Shown in pieces: positions 1 through 7,158 of a stretch of DNA of 21,357 nucleotides (position 1 is its first letter; each line of letters starts with the position of its first letter). The DNA comes from a virus, in IMG/VR virus record IMGVR_UViG_3300030099_001401, positions 1 to 21,357 of that record. The stretch is one strand, 5' to 3'. Position numbers and translations under genes: made by a program. The notes below the pieces were generated by a model. That model did no database searches, was not told where the DNA came from, and saw only the letters and a list, made by a program, of their open reading frames with translations.

Positions 1-455
1 CCAAGCTTGGATACTCCTTTGATAAACAACTCACAGAAGTAGAGGCAAGAAGAAAGGGTAATGAAATTAGGAAAGCTTATGTTGCTGCCATTCCGGGTCT
101 TAAGGAGCTGTTACAGGCTTGTGAAAGATGTAGTAAAAGAGGTTATGCAAACGCCATCGACGGTCGCTCTATCAGGGTGGACAAAGGGCATAAGTTTCTC
201 AATTACCTCTTACAGGGAAGCGCAGCGACAATCGCCAAAAGATGGATGGTCACCGTAAATGAATGTTTACCAGAGGACTGCCATCAATTATCATTCGTAC
301 ATGACGAGCTTAACTATGAATGTTACCCTCGTGATTGTGAAGAATTAGCCAAATGGCTCGAAATCTCCGCTAAATTAGCAGGAGAATATTACAACCTAAG
401 ATGTCCTATTGCAGCAGAAGCTAAAATTGGACTTACTTGGGCTGACGTACACTAA
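1..455 (+). CDS. T7 gp5-like DNA polymerase, C-terminal part (5' truncated by window)
   Basis: This is the last ~150 residues of a family A (Pol I type) replicative DNA polymerase; the open frame runs from base 3 without a start, so the gene begins outside the window. The palm motif C is visible as FVHDEL, with the His-Asp-Glu triad that holds a catalytic metal-binding carboxylate. Upstream lies GRSIRVDKGHKFLNYLLQGS, matching the segment of T7 gp5 leading to the LQ-x-x-A-A helix of fingers/palm. The protein ends ...AKIGLTWADVH; T7 gp5 likewise ends in a Trp-containing segment with a terminal His. It copies phage DNA, in T7 with host thioredoxin as processivity factor. The exonuclease gene follows 7 bases after the stop, the same neighbour as in T7 (genes 5 and 6). 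Confidence 0.95.
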   Translation, partial: KLGYSFDKQLTEVEARRKGNEIRKAYVAAIPGLKELLQACERCSKRGYANAIDGRSIRVDKGHKFLNYLLQGSAATIAKRWMVTVNECLPEDCHQLSFVHDELNYECYPRDCEELAKWLEISAKLAGEYYNLRCPIAAEAKIGLTWADVH

Positions 456-462
456 AACCACC

Positions 463-1227
463 ATGAGATTATTAATAGATGCAGACTTCATAGTATATAA
501 GTGCTGTGCAGCCTGCGAAACAGAGATAGATTACGGAGAAGACGTTATATTTGTTACATCTAACTTTTCTGACGCATATAAAGCCGTAACGAACGAAATA
601 TCTAACTTACAAACAATATTCGGCGATTTCGCCAAACCAATACTCTTTTTTAGTGACTCTAAGAATTTTAGGAAAAAAATTTCCCCAGATTACAAGGGTC
701 ATCGAAATAGAAAGAAGCCTTGCGGATACAAACGTGTCATACGTAACCTAGAGTTACAGTATGAAGTTATTATCACGCCATGGCTTGAAGCTGATGATGC
801 AATGGGCATCTTTGCTACACAGTTCCCGGGAAATATTATTGTCTCACCTGACAAGGATATGAGACAGATACCCGGCAAGTTATATAATTTAGAAGATACC
901 ACCACCATCACACCAGAAGAGGGTGCTCAATGGCATCTTATACAAACATTAGCTGGCGATCAGACTGATGGTTACAGCGGAGTACCCGGTATCGGTGTTA
1001 AGAGAGCCGAGACACTATTTAAAAGAGAGGGGTACAGTTGGGCTACAGCCGTAGGAGCATTTCAAGATAAAGGATTGACTGAAGAAGATGCTTTACTAAA
1101 TGCAAGGCTAGCTAGAATACTTACCATAGATGACTATGATACCAAATCAAAAACCCCAATCCTCTGGGCACCAGAACCCACTTATGAAGTTGACAGTGGA
1201 GCAGGACTTCAAGATGAGAGTCATTGA
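463..1227 (+). CDS. T7 gp6-like 5'-3' exonuclease
   Basis: A 254-residue FEN/5'-nuclease family protein that removes RNA primers and degrades host DNA in T7-like phages. Metal-binding acidic residues stand in the expected order: D6 and D8 in MRLLIDADF, D65 in FFSDS, E109/D111/D112 in LEADDAMG, D130/D132 in SPDKDM, D166 and D169. The helix-hairpin-helix DNA-binding segment is TDGYSGVPGIG (168-178), very close to the TDGYSG segment of T7 gp6. I chose the ATG at 463 because it gives the canonical short N-terminus before the first beta strand; the frame is open further upstream but overlaps the polymerase. The 3' end overlaps the next small gene by 44 bases. No clear Shine-Dalgarno is seen. Confidence 0.93.
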   Translation: MRLLIDADFIVYKCCAACETEIDYGEDVIFVTSNFSDAYKAVTNEISNLQTIFGDFAKPILFFSDSKNFRKKISPDYKGHRNRKKPCGYKRVIRNLELQYEVIITPWLEADDAMGIFATQFPGNIIVSPDKDMRQIPGKLYNLEDTTTITPEEGAQWHLIQTLAGDQTDGYSGVPGIGVKRAETLFKREGYSWATAVGAFQDKGLTEEDALLNARLARILTIDDYDTKSKTPILWAPEPTYEVDSGAGLQDESH

Positions 1228-1354
1228 AGACCAGTTAAGAAAGAACTATGATAAGAAGGAAGATGTAATTACTGTCTTCCTTGCATTACAACGACAAAAC
1301 TACGCATTATCTAATGCACTCAAGAACTTTATAGAAAATACTATTGTGATTTAA
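1184..1354 (+). CDS. nblA: Small NblA-like protein (candidate viral phycobilisome-degradation adaptor)
   Basis: A 56-residue protein starting MKLTVEQDFKMRVIEDQL. Seen: an EQxFKxRVxEDQ block near the N-terminus, an acidic/basic linker, then a second helix with ALQRQNYALSNALKN. From family knowledge, NblA proteins are 50-65 residues long, form two helices, and carry LSLEQxFKLRVxxDQV followed by LxxxxRQxxxRxNxYKxLL; the two align without gaps. NblA bridges phycobilisomes and the Clp protease so that light-harvesting pigment proteins are degraded, and cyanophage versions have been reported. The ATG at 1184 keeps the whole block; a later ATG at 1214 has a better Shine-Dalgarno (AGGA, 7 bases upstream) but would cut off the EQxF motif. 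The gene overlaps the exonuclease and ends 1 base before nrdA. The similarity is by eye; an unrelated small helical protein remains possible. Confidence 0.55.
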   Translation: MKLTVEQDFKMRVIEDQLRKNYDKKEDVITVFLALQRQNYALSNALKNFIENTIVI

Positions 1355-1355
1355 A

Positions 1356-2735
1356 ATGTCTAACAGCTTAATCTCCCGCACTGGACGGGTACAGTCTTGG
1401 ATAGATGATCCTACATCAAGGCTGCCCGTATCATGCACAACTTTCGTGGTAGAAGATACTATGGAAGGCGACAACGGCATCGAAGCTAGCTGGAGGTTTG
1501 CGAGTCATGCACTACGTTATGGTGCAGGCTGTGCTATCCACCTATCTAAGCTTAGACCAGCAGGCGCAACAAATGACAAAGGACTGGTAGCCACTGGGCC
1601 AGTCAGCTTTGGTAAAATATATTCAGCACTCAATGAAACACTCAGACGTGGTGGTGCTTACAAAAATGGTGCTATTGTACTACACCTTGACCTTGACCAC
1701 CCAGATGTGGTCGACTTTATTACAGCCTCCCGCTCCGAGCTGCCTTGGGTCAAGCGATGCGTCGATATTGACGCTGACATGTGGGAAGGAGCAACTAATG
1801 ATGTAAAAGAGTCTTTAATTTATGGAATCAAATCAGGAGATGTCTGGCTCAACAAAATCAGACACACAGAATCCGGGGAGCGTATCTATGGGAACGTCTG
1901 TCTTGAAGTATACTTGCCCTCACGTGGCACTTGCTTGTTACAGCATGTCAATCTCGGTGCCTGTACTCTCGACAACTTACAAGAGGCTTTCGTATCAGGC
2001 ATGTCCCAGTTGTGTGATCTCCATGGCCGGACAGGTGTTGGAGAATCTGGAGAATACCTTACCCCAGAAATCGACAGACAAGTCGGGCTTGGAGTGTTGG
2101 GTCTTGCCAACTTCCTCAGACGTTACAGCATCTCCTACGAAGAATTTGGAGAAGCATTACGAAAAGTTAACCTCGGACATTCAGCAAACGACGCAGCTGG
2201 ACTTGCCGCTTGGGGACTGAATACAGCTATCTTTGAAGCAGCACAGATAGCTAGACAACATAACATGGTAAGGGCGTTCGCTATTGCACCCACTGCCAGC
2301 TGCAGCTATCGCAGTAGAGACCTAGACGGCTTTACATGCACACCCGAGATAGCACCACCAATAGCTACAACCGTAGATAGAGATTCCGGCGAGTTCGGAG
2401 TAGAAAGAGTAGACTACGGCGACGTTGAGATAGCAAGTAAAGTAGGATGGGACGCATACAAGCGTGTAGCAGACGAAATTATGACGATGCTCGATAGGAC
2501 TGGACTACTTCACGGATACAGCTTTAACAGCTGGAGTGATGTAGTAGAATACAATGAGGAATTTATAGAGGAGTGGCTTGAAAGTCCACAGACCTCTTTG
2601 TATTACAGCCTTCAGGTAATGGGTGATGTTCAGGATAAGTCTGACGCTTATGCAGCGCTAGCAGACACTGACATTAACAGTTACTTAGACGGTATATTAA
2701 ATGATAATAAAATTGAATGTGACTGCGAACAATGA
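1356..2735 (+). CDS. nrdA: Class I ribonucleotide reductase, alpha (catalytic) subunit
   Basis: A 459-residue catalytic subunit that reduces ribonucleotides to deoxyribonucleotides for phage DNA synthesis. Active-site residues are visible: C27 (SCTTF) and C203 (GACTL) as the redox pair, N180, C182 and E184 in NVCLEV, the phosphate-binding APTASCS near 311-317, and C455/C457 (ECDCEQ) as a C-terminal shuttle pair. Adjacent Y416-Y417 (TSLYYSL) match the tyrosine dyad that passes the radical from beta to alpha, a class I hallmark; this argues against the older class II (B12) label used for such cyanophage genes. It is much shorter than E. coli NrdA (761 residues) and starts directly in the catalytic domain, so the ATP cone that gives dATP feedback inhibition is missing. 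It overlaps nrdB by 4 bases (ATGA), implying coupled translation. Confidence 0.9.
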   Translation: MSNSLISRTGRVQSWIDDPTSRLPVSCTTFVVEDTMEGDNGIEASWRFASHALRYGAGCAIHLSKLRPAGATNDKGLVATGPVSFGKIYSALNETLRRGGAYKNGAIVLHLDLDHPDVVDFITASRSELPWVKRCVDIDADMWEGATNDVKESLIYGIKSGDVWLNKIRHTESGERIYGNVCLEVYLPSRGTCLLQHVNLGACTLDNLQEAFVSGMSQLCDLHGRTGVGESGEYLTPEIDRQVGLGVLGLANFLRRYSISYEEFGEALRKVNLGHSANDAAGLAAWGLNTAIFEAAQIARQHNMVRAFAIAPTASCSYRSRDLDGFTCTPEIAPPIATTVDRDSGEFGVERVDYGDVEIASKVGWDAYKRVADEIMTMLDRTGLLHGYSFNSWSDVVEYNEEFIEEWLESPQTSLYYSLQVMGDVQDKSDAYAALADTDINSYLDGILNDNKIECDCEQ

Positions 2736-3454
2736 GAAAACATCCTTATCAAACATTACTAGAAAGAAAAAGAACATGGACACCAGTTGTCCCTACAAAA
2801 GGAGAGGTAAAATACGGTGCTGAAGAAACCATCAAACGTGCTCTCGCAATACGTCATATGGAGCTACCAGTTGGAGAATTTATTTCTCAAGGCTTGGAGA
2901 AGGAAGTCCCGCAAACAGCGAGGACACTTCTTGAGTCAAACGTACAAGACGAGATTAAACATGATCTCGCTTTGGGCTACATTGTTGACGCCCACGGTGC
3001 AGATCAGCAAGCAGAACTCGAAGCTTTAAGATTAAGAGATGCTTGGATTGCACACCCTGATCATACTATCACAAAGGCACTCGTTGCAGAGCGAGCTATA
3101 TTCTTTGTTTTACTGCCTTTCTTTAGGTTTAATGGTGATGCTGCTCTCAGAACAGTATCAGCTGATATATCCAGAGATGAACAGATCCACGTTGCAACAA
3201 ATAGCCTTGTATGTGCTGAGCTGGGTCTTAATCCTAGCTCTTCTTTGGATAAGCTTCGGAAGGCAACTATTAATTGGATAGTACAACCACTAGGCATTAA
3301 TACTGACGATAAATATTTAGACAAAAAATTTTGGCTGGATGCGAGCGATCAGTTAATGTATCAAGGGAAAGCCCCACAGTTTTCCGACACAAGAGCAGCT
3401 CGCATGCCAGCATTTTTTGAACATGCAAACACAAATCTCCCCCAGTACGCTTAG
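2732..3454 (+). CDS. nrdB: Class I ribonucleotide reductase, beta (radical-generating) subunit
   Basis: A 240-residue ferritin-like protein. Two ExxH metal-binding pairs are visible: E74-x2-H77 (EIKH) and E150-x2-H153 (EQIH), plus E120 (VAERAIFF) and a candidate first ligand E44 (HMELPVGEF), giving the six-ligand dimetal set. In E. coli NrdB the radical Tyr lies seven residues after the first ExxH Glu; here that position (81) is Leu, with the nearest Tyr at 83. This suggests a tyrosine-independent radical or an unusual subclass. The protein is far shorter than the ~375-residue E. coli subunit. Tyr239 near the C-terminus could serve the beta-to-alpha radical path. Published work on phage P-SSP7 described just such an overlooked beta subunit next to the alpha gene. 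The ATGA overlap with nrdA supports a stoichiometric pair. Confidence 0.85.
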   Translation: MRKHPYQTLLERKRTWTPVVPTKGEVKYGAEETIKRALAIRHMELPVGEFISQGLEKEVPQTARTLLESNVQDEIKHDLALGYIVDAHGADQQAELEALRLRDAWIAHPDHTITKALVAERAIFFVLLPFFRFNGDAALRTVSADISRDEQIHVATNSLVCAELGLNPSSSLDKLRKATINWIVQPLGINTDDKYLDKKFWLDASDQLMYQGKAPQFSDTRAARMPAFFEHANTNLPQYA

Positions 3455-3623
3455 TTTCCACTCAGAAAAACTAGAGAAACTGGTAGAGGATTTAGAGGCC
3501 AAGTTCGCTTGGCGTCCTGTCCACCCCAAGGAGGATTTAGCCTCCATTATGTATCGCTCCGGACAATGGGAAGTGGTACAATATGTAAAATCTATTTTAA
3601 ACGAAGACAATGTGTCTATTTAG
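3423..3623 (+). CDS. Hypothetical 66-residue protein
   Basis: A small protein of unknown function. The ATG at 3423 gives MQTQISPSTLSF; an in-frame TTG two codons earlier is possible but less likely. A central Glu/Lys-rich helix (EKLEKLVEDLEAKF) is followed by HPKEDLASIMYRSGQWEVVQYVKSIL, which looks like a second amphipathic helical region. It overlaps the nrdB 3' end by 32 bases and the next gene by 14 bases, so it sits inside the coupled operon. Its place between the nucleotide genes and the portal corresponds to the small gene 6.x/7.x region of T7. No catalytic motif, signal peptide or membrane segment is visible. Confidence 0.7.
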   Translation: MQTQISPSTLSFHSEKLEKLVEDLEAKFAWRPVHPKEDLASIMYRSGQWEVVQYVKSILNEDNVSI

Positions 3624-3870
3624 ATCACCATCACCATCACCTATGCCTACACCAGCTCCTATACAACCAAGGCAGCCTGACGTAGTGCAAGCATCAAGAC
3701 TACCTAGCAAGAAAGAGTTAGTAGATCCTGATGAAGTAGCAGGGGTAGAGTATGGTACAACAGCAAAGACTGCACCAAGAGGTACAGCTAAAAAGACTGG
3801 TACTGATGCTCTCAAAATTAATATCAACACACCAACATCTGGCGGAGAGAGTGGGGGATTAAATGTATAA
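3610..3870 (+). CDS. Small Pro-rich T7 gp6.7/gp7.3-like virion protein
   Basis: An 86-residue protein with N-terminus MCLFRSPSPSPMPTPAP, a polar middle, and a C-terminus ending SGGESGGLNV. Small proteins with an MC start, a Pro-rich stretch and a Gly/Ser-rich end followed by a hydrophobic-Asn-hydrophobic tail lie before the portal gene in many T7-like phages. From memory, T7 gp6.7 begins MCFSPK and has a VEFGG segment similar to GVEYGTT here, and T7 gp7.3 ends in SSGGGINI. Those T7 proteins are minor virion components ejected or needed for tail assembly. The gene overlaps the preceding one by 14 bases and the portal by 8 bases. The assignment rests on position and end motifs only, and I cannot choose between gp6.7 and gp7.3. 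Confidence 0.6.
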   Translation: MCLFRSPSPSPMPTPAPIQPRQPDVVQASRLPSKKELVDPDEVAGVEYGTTAKTAPRGTAKKTGTDALKININTPTSGGESGGLNV

Positions 3871-5464
3871 GGCGAAGGAAAGATACAATCAATTGTCATC
3901 AGACAGAACACAGTTTCTTGACATGGCAGTTGAATGTTCTGAACTTACCTTACCTTATCTCATTACAAGAGACGACAACTATAAAGGCAAGCGACAACTG
4001 CTGCAACCATGGCAATCAGTCGGTGCTAAAGCTGTTGTTACATTGGCAGCGAAGCTTATGCTAGCTACCTTACCTCCACAGACTAGCTTTTTTAAGCTAC
4101 AAGTAAGAGACGACAAGCTTGGAGAAACACTCGACCCACAGATGCGCACAGAGTTAGACTTATCATTCTCAAAGATAGAGAGATTGATAATGGATTTCAT
4201 AGCCGCATCTAATGATCGAGTTCAAGTACACCAAGCACTAAAACACCTGATCGTTGGCGGTAACGCACTTATCTTTATGGGTAAGGATGGTCTAAAGACT
4301 TATCCTCTCTCACGATATGTTGTAAACAGAGACGGTAATGGTAATGTTATAGAAATAGTTACCAAAGAGCTAATTAGCAGAAAGGTTCTGGGGATAGAAA
4401 AACCTCCAGAGGAACAGGGACCGAACAGTGATTACCTTGGTCCAGATGAAGACGACGCTGAGGTATACACCTGTGTCAAGATGGATGAGAATAGCGGTAG
4501 TTGGAGATGGCATCAAGAAGTGGACAACATGATCCTAGAAGGTAGCCAGAGCACAGCACCGAAGAAAGCCTCACCATGGTTAGTGCTTCGATTCAATACA
4601 GTCGATGGAGAAGACTACGGACGTGGTAGAGTAGAGGAATTTATTGGAGACTTACGTAGTCTTAATGGGTTATCTCAATCTCTTGTAGAGGGTGCAAGTG
4701 TAGCCAGTAAGGTTATCTTTCTTGTATCACCTTCATCAACCACCAAGCCACAGACCTTATCTAAGGCTGGTAACGGAGCTATCATACAGGGTAGACCAGA
4801 AGACGTAGGAGTCGTGCAAGTTGGTAAGACAGCAGACTTTGCTACAGCTGCACAATTAGCAGCACAAATAGAAAAGAGAATCCTCGAGGCTTTCTTAGTT
4901 ATGAACGTAAGAAATGCAGAGAGAGTTACAGCTGAAGAGGTACGCCTTACTCAGCTAGAGCTAGAGCAATCCCTTGGTGGACTGTTCAGCTTACTAACGG
5001 TAGAGTTCTTAGTACCCTACCTCAACAGAACTCTGTTAATACTACAGAGATCAAACCAAATACCAAGACTACCTAAAGATGTCGTTAGACCTAAGATCGT
5101 AGCTGGTATTAACTCACTTGGTAGAGGACAAGATAACGAAAGCTTAACTAGATTCATGGCTACAGTCGCACAGACACTAGGACCAGAAGCTCTTGTTAAG
5201 TTTGTTAACCCATCTGAAGCTATACAAAGACTAGCAGCAGCACAGGGTATAGATGTACTCAACCTAATCAGAACTCCAGAACAACTACAAGCAGAGCAAG
5301 AGAAGCTTATGCAGATGAAGGCACAGCAATCACTTGTTGACCAGACAGGACAGCTTGCAGGCACACCTCTCATGGATCCACAGAAGAATCCACAGTTAGC
5401 AGAGCAAGCCTCAACTGCTATCGAAGGTATCTCTGGAGCACCACCAGTACCACCACAAGAATAA
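3863..5464 (+). CDS. Portal (head-tail connector) protein, T7 gp8-like
   Basis: At 533 residues it is nearly the length of T7 gp8 (536). It forms the dodecameric portal through which DNA is packaged and ejected. Collinear landmarks with T7 gp8 include the N-terminal tyrosine/arginine region, the PWQSVGAKAV...LASKLMLA-type segment, LKHLIVGGNALIF, YVVNRDGNGNVIEIVTKE, GEDYGRGRVEEFIGDLRSL, SSKVIFLVSP-type text with GRPEDVGVVQVGKTADF, and NAERVTAEEVR...LEQSLGGLFSLL. The C-terminal 60 residues are Gln-rich, as in T7. A purine-rich GGGGG stretch about 6 bases before the ATG serves as ribosome binding site. The scaffold gene follows 1 base after the stop. Confidence 0.97.
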   Translation: MYKAKERYNQLSSDRTQFLDMAVECSELTLPYLITRDDNYKGKRQLLQPWQSVGAKAVVTLAAKLMLATLPPQTSFFKLQVRDDKLGETLDPQMRTELDLSFSKIERLIMDFIAASNDRVQVHQALKHLIVGGNALIFMGKDGLKTYPLSRYVVNRDGNGNVIEIVTKELISRKVLGIEKPPEEQGPNSDYLGPDEDDAEVYTCVKMDENSGSWRWHQEVDNMILEGSQSTAPKKASPWLVLRFNTVDGEDYGRGRVEEFIGDLRSLNGLSQSLVEGASVASKVIFLVSPSSTTKPQTLSKAGNGAIIQGRPEDVGVVQVGKTADFATAAQLAAQIEKRILEAFLVMNVRNAERVTAEEVRLTQLELEQSLGGLFSLLTVEFLVPYLNRTLLILQRSNQIPRLPKDVVRPKIVAGINSLGRGQDNESLTRFMATVAQTLGPEALVKFVNPSEAIQRLAAAQGIDVLNLIRTPEQLQAEQEKLMQMKAQQSLVDQTGQLAGTPLMDPQKNPQLAEQASTAIEGISGAPPVPPQE

Positions 5465-5465
5465 C

Positions 5466-6263
5466 ATGGCAGCAGAAGAACAAACATTTACAGTTACAGA
5501 TCAGCAACCAGAAACAGAAGTCCTTACCGAAGAGGAACAGGACTCTCTGGATGTTGGTGAAAAGTTAGTAACTGAACAAGAAGGATTACTAGCTGGTAAA
5601 TATAAATCAGCTGAAGAGCTAGAGAAAGCATACAAAGAGCTAGAATCTAAACTAGGACAGCAAAACACAGAAGAGAAGGCTGAACCAGAGCCAGAAACTC
5701 AACCAGAAACTACTTCACTATCCGACAATGCTGATATAATTACAACAGCATCAGATGAGTACTATGCTAATGATGGTAAGCTATCCCCTGAGACCTTAGA
5801 AAAGTTCAAAGGTATGTCTAGCCAAGACTTGGTTGACGCATACCTAGAAGTAACTAAAAGCCCTGAGTGGCAAGCAGCACCTCCCGCACAGGTACAGGAT
5901 GTTACAGAGAATCAGATTAATGAAGTTAAAAACTTTGCAGGCGGAGAACAAGAGTACACTAACATGATACAATGGGCAGGGCAGAACTTAGATGCTCAAT
6001 CTATCAAAGCTTTTGATGATATCATAGCGTCTGGTAGTATAGAAACTATCAAGTTTGCCGTGTCTGGACTCAAGTCACGATATCAAAATGCAGTAGGATT
6101 TGAAGGTAAAATGGTGCAAGGTAAAGCAGCTCCTAACCGGGGCAATATATTCCGTAGCCAAGCTGAATTAGTAGCAGCTATGAATGATAAAAGGTATGAT
6201 AGGGACCCTGCCTACAGGCAAGACGTTATCGAAAAATTAGACAGATCAGATTTAGGATTTTAA
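5466..6263 (+). CDS. Capsid assembly (scaffolding) protein, T7 gp9-like
   Basis: A 265-residue, strongly acidic, low-complexity N-terminal protein rich in Glu, Gln and Thr, with a helical SAEELEKAYKELESKLGQ segment (residues ~48-65), a second acidic linker, and a more ordered C-terminal half. The extreme C-terminus (ELVAAMNDKRYDRDPAYRQD...) matches the form of T7 gp9 and other podovirus scaffolds, in which this basic helix-loop-helix contacts the capsid protein. Scaffold directs prohead assembly and is then released. Its position between portal and capsid matches T7, except that an accessory island separates it from the capsid gene here. Confidence 0.92.
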   Translation: MAAEEQTFTVTDQQPETEVLTEEEQDSLDVGEKLVTEQEGLLAGKYKSAEELEKAYKELESKLGQQNTEEKAEPEPETQPETTSLSDNADIITTASDEYYANDGKLSPETLEKFKGMSSQDLVDAYLEVTKSPEWQAAPPAQVQDVTENQINEVKNFAGGEQEYTNMIQWAGQNLDAQSIKAFDDIIASGSIETIKFAVSGLKSRYQNAVGFEGKMVQGKAAPNRGNIFRSQAELVAAMNDKRYDRDPAYRQDVIEKLDRSDLGF

Positions 6264-6265
6264 TT

Positions 6266-6427
6266 ATGCCCGGAAGAGAACCAAACCCAGAGGATGCACC
6301 ATATAGACCATACGTTCCTCCTAAGAAAAAGAAAAAGAATGGTGGTGAGACTTACGAACAATTAGGATTACCACTCAGATTAGCTCAGATGAAGAAGAGG
6401 ACTAACAACAATGTCAACGAAGCGTAA
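6266..6427 (+). CDS. Hypothetical Lys-rich 53-residue protein
   Basis: The ATG lies 2 bases after the scaffold stop and encodes MPGREPNPEDAPYRPYVPPK followed by a run of five lysines, NGGETYEQLGLPLRLAQMKK and a polar tail. The N-terminal half is Pro-rich, the middle very basic, and the end could form one short helix. It overlaps the next CDS by 17 bases. Function unknown. It belongs to the string of small basic proteins between scaffold and hli; DNA binding or a minor virion role is possible but not shown. Confidence 0.6.
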   Translation: MPGREPNPEDAPYRPYVPPKKKKKNGGETYEQLGLPLRLAQMKKRTNNNVNEA

Positions 6428-6770
6428 ATCACTTAAGATAGCTAGCACACCTCAAGACGGTCGTGCACCTACTCATTTATTTTATAATAATCCATACCCC
6501 GGCGGTAAACCTGACTTATTTATAAAAACTCAGGATCGTATAAACGAATCTAAAAAGATGTTTAGGCTAAATACAGGTATTGATTTAGCTAGTGATGCTA
6601 AAAGTATGCACTATCCTACTGAAAAAGGTTTCTTTGTAGACGGTACAGGTAAAGCTTTTATGCAGACTAAAGGTAAGTTCTATGAAGCTGGAGAGTATAA
6701 TCCTGACATACATGGACTACCTGTACCACTTGCAAAGCGAAAGAACCGATCAGAATTACAAATAGCATAA
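6411..6770 (+). CDS. Hypothetical 119-residue protein
   Basis: An unrecognised basic protein (MSTKRKSLKIASTPQDGRAP...). It has many aromatic residues and short Pro/Gly turns (FYNNPYPGGKPDLF, GFFVDGTGKAFM), suggesting a small beta-rich fold rather than a helical one. No Cys, signal peptide or membrane segment is visible. It starts inside the preceding small gene and its stop overlaps the next start (TAATG), so it is probably translated by coupling. Its location between scaffold and hli puts it among late accessory genes, perhaps a minor structural or assembly protein; this is inference from position. Confidence 0.7.
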   Translation: MSTKRKSLKIASTPQDGRAPTHLFYNNPYPGGKPDLFIKTQDRINESKKMFRLNTGIDLASDAKSMHYPTEKGFFVDGTGKAFMQTKGKFYEAGEYNPDIHGLPVPLAKRKNRSELQIA

Positions 6771-6922
6771 TGGCAAAGTTAACACCAAGACAACAAACAA
6801 CTCTTAAAAAACACGCCGAGCATCACACCACTAAACACATGGCGATGATGCGTAAAGAGATGAGAGCTGGTAAATCTTTTACAGCAGCTCATAAAAAAGC
6901 ACAAAAAATGGTAGGTAAGTAA
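6770..6922 (+). CDS. Small basic HHTTKHM-type phage protein, 50 residues
   Basis: A 50-residue Lys/His/Met-rich protein beginning MAKLTPRQQTTLKKHAEHHT with the later segment MRAGKSFTAAHKKAQKMVGK. From memory, marine cyanophages of several morphologies carry similar short proteins of the form (x)LxxRQKxxLKxHxxHHTxKHMxxMxxxMxxGxSFxxAHxxAxKxVGK, of unknown function. It is probably two short amphipathic helices joined by a Gly. The start overlaps the previous stop as TAATG, and the stop overlaps the next ATG in the same way. The clustered His residues could bind metal or nucleic acid, but nothing more can be said. Confidence 0.7.
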   Translation: MAKLTPRQQTTLKKHAEHHTTKHMAMMRKEMRAGKSFTAAHKKAQKMVGK

Positions 6923-6972
6923 TGACTAAGAAAAAGAAAAAAGGCACAGGCAAAAAACCAAAGGGCTACTAA
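6922..6972 (+). CDS. Possible 16-residue Lys-rich micropeptide
   Basis: A very short frame, MTKKKKKGTGKKPKGY, joined to both neighbours by TAATG overlaps. Half of its residues are lysine. The perfect stop-start linkage on both sides favours real translation, but its length alone gives little statistical support. It may serve mainly as a translational relay between its neighbours. Confidence 0.4.
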   Translation: MTKKKKKGTGKKPKGY

Positions 6973-7145
6973 TGGGCAAGAAAAAGAAAATCAACAAGCC
7001 AGTCAAAGACTTGAAAGATTTTGATCATCCTAATGATCAGATTAATAAGAACAACTATATGCTCAAGGAAGGCCAGAAAAAGAAAAGAAACAAATATGTA
7101 ATGAACTATGATTTCTTTTCAAAAGATAACAACAACGCTGTTTAA
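6972..7145 (+). CDS. Hypothetical Lys-rich 57-residue protein
   Basis: Starts within a TAATG overlap and encodes MGKKKKINKPVKDLKDFDHP..., a basic, Asn-rich hydrophilic protein with a central NNYMLKEGQKKKRNKY segment and the end SKDNNNAV. No known motif is recognised. It closes the chain of small basic genes; the next 42 bases, up to hli, form a noncoding gap with a possible hairpin. Confidence 0.55.
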   Translation: MGKKKKINKPVKDLKDFDHPNDQINKNNYMLKEGQKKKRNKYVMNYDFFSKDNNNAV

Positions 7146-7158
7146 GAAGTAGGTAGCC

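Noticed and set aside
1214-1354. Shorter start for the NblA-like gene at the ATG with a good Shine-Dalgarno
   Set aside because: It would remove the EQxF part of the motif that defines the similarity; the start remains uncertain but the longer form is preferred.
3626-3642. A CACCATCACCATCAC run that looks like a cloning His-tag
   Set aside because: In the coding frame it reads Ser-Pro repeats within a Pro-rich N-terminus common to this small protein type; natural sequence is the simpler reading.
5017-5487. Long minus-strand open frame opposite the portal 3' end
   Set aside because: It is the codon shadow of the portal gene, Cys/Ser-rich, without a start signal; every real gene here is on the + strand.
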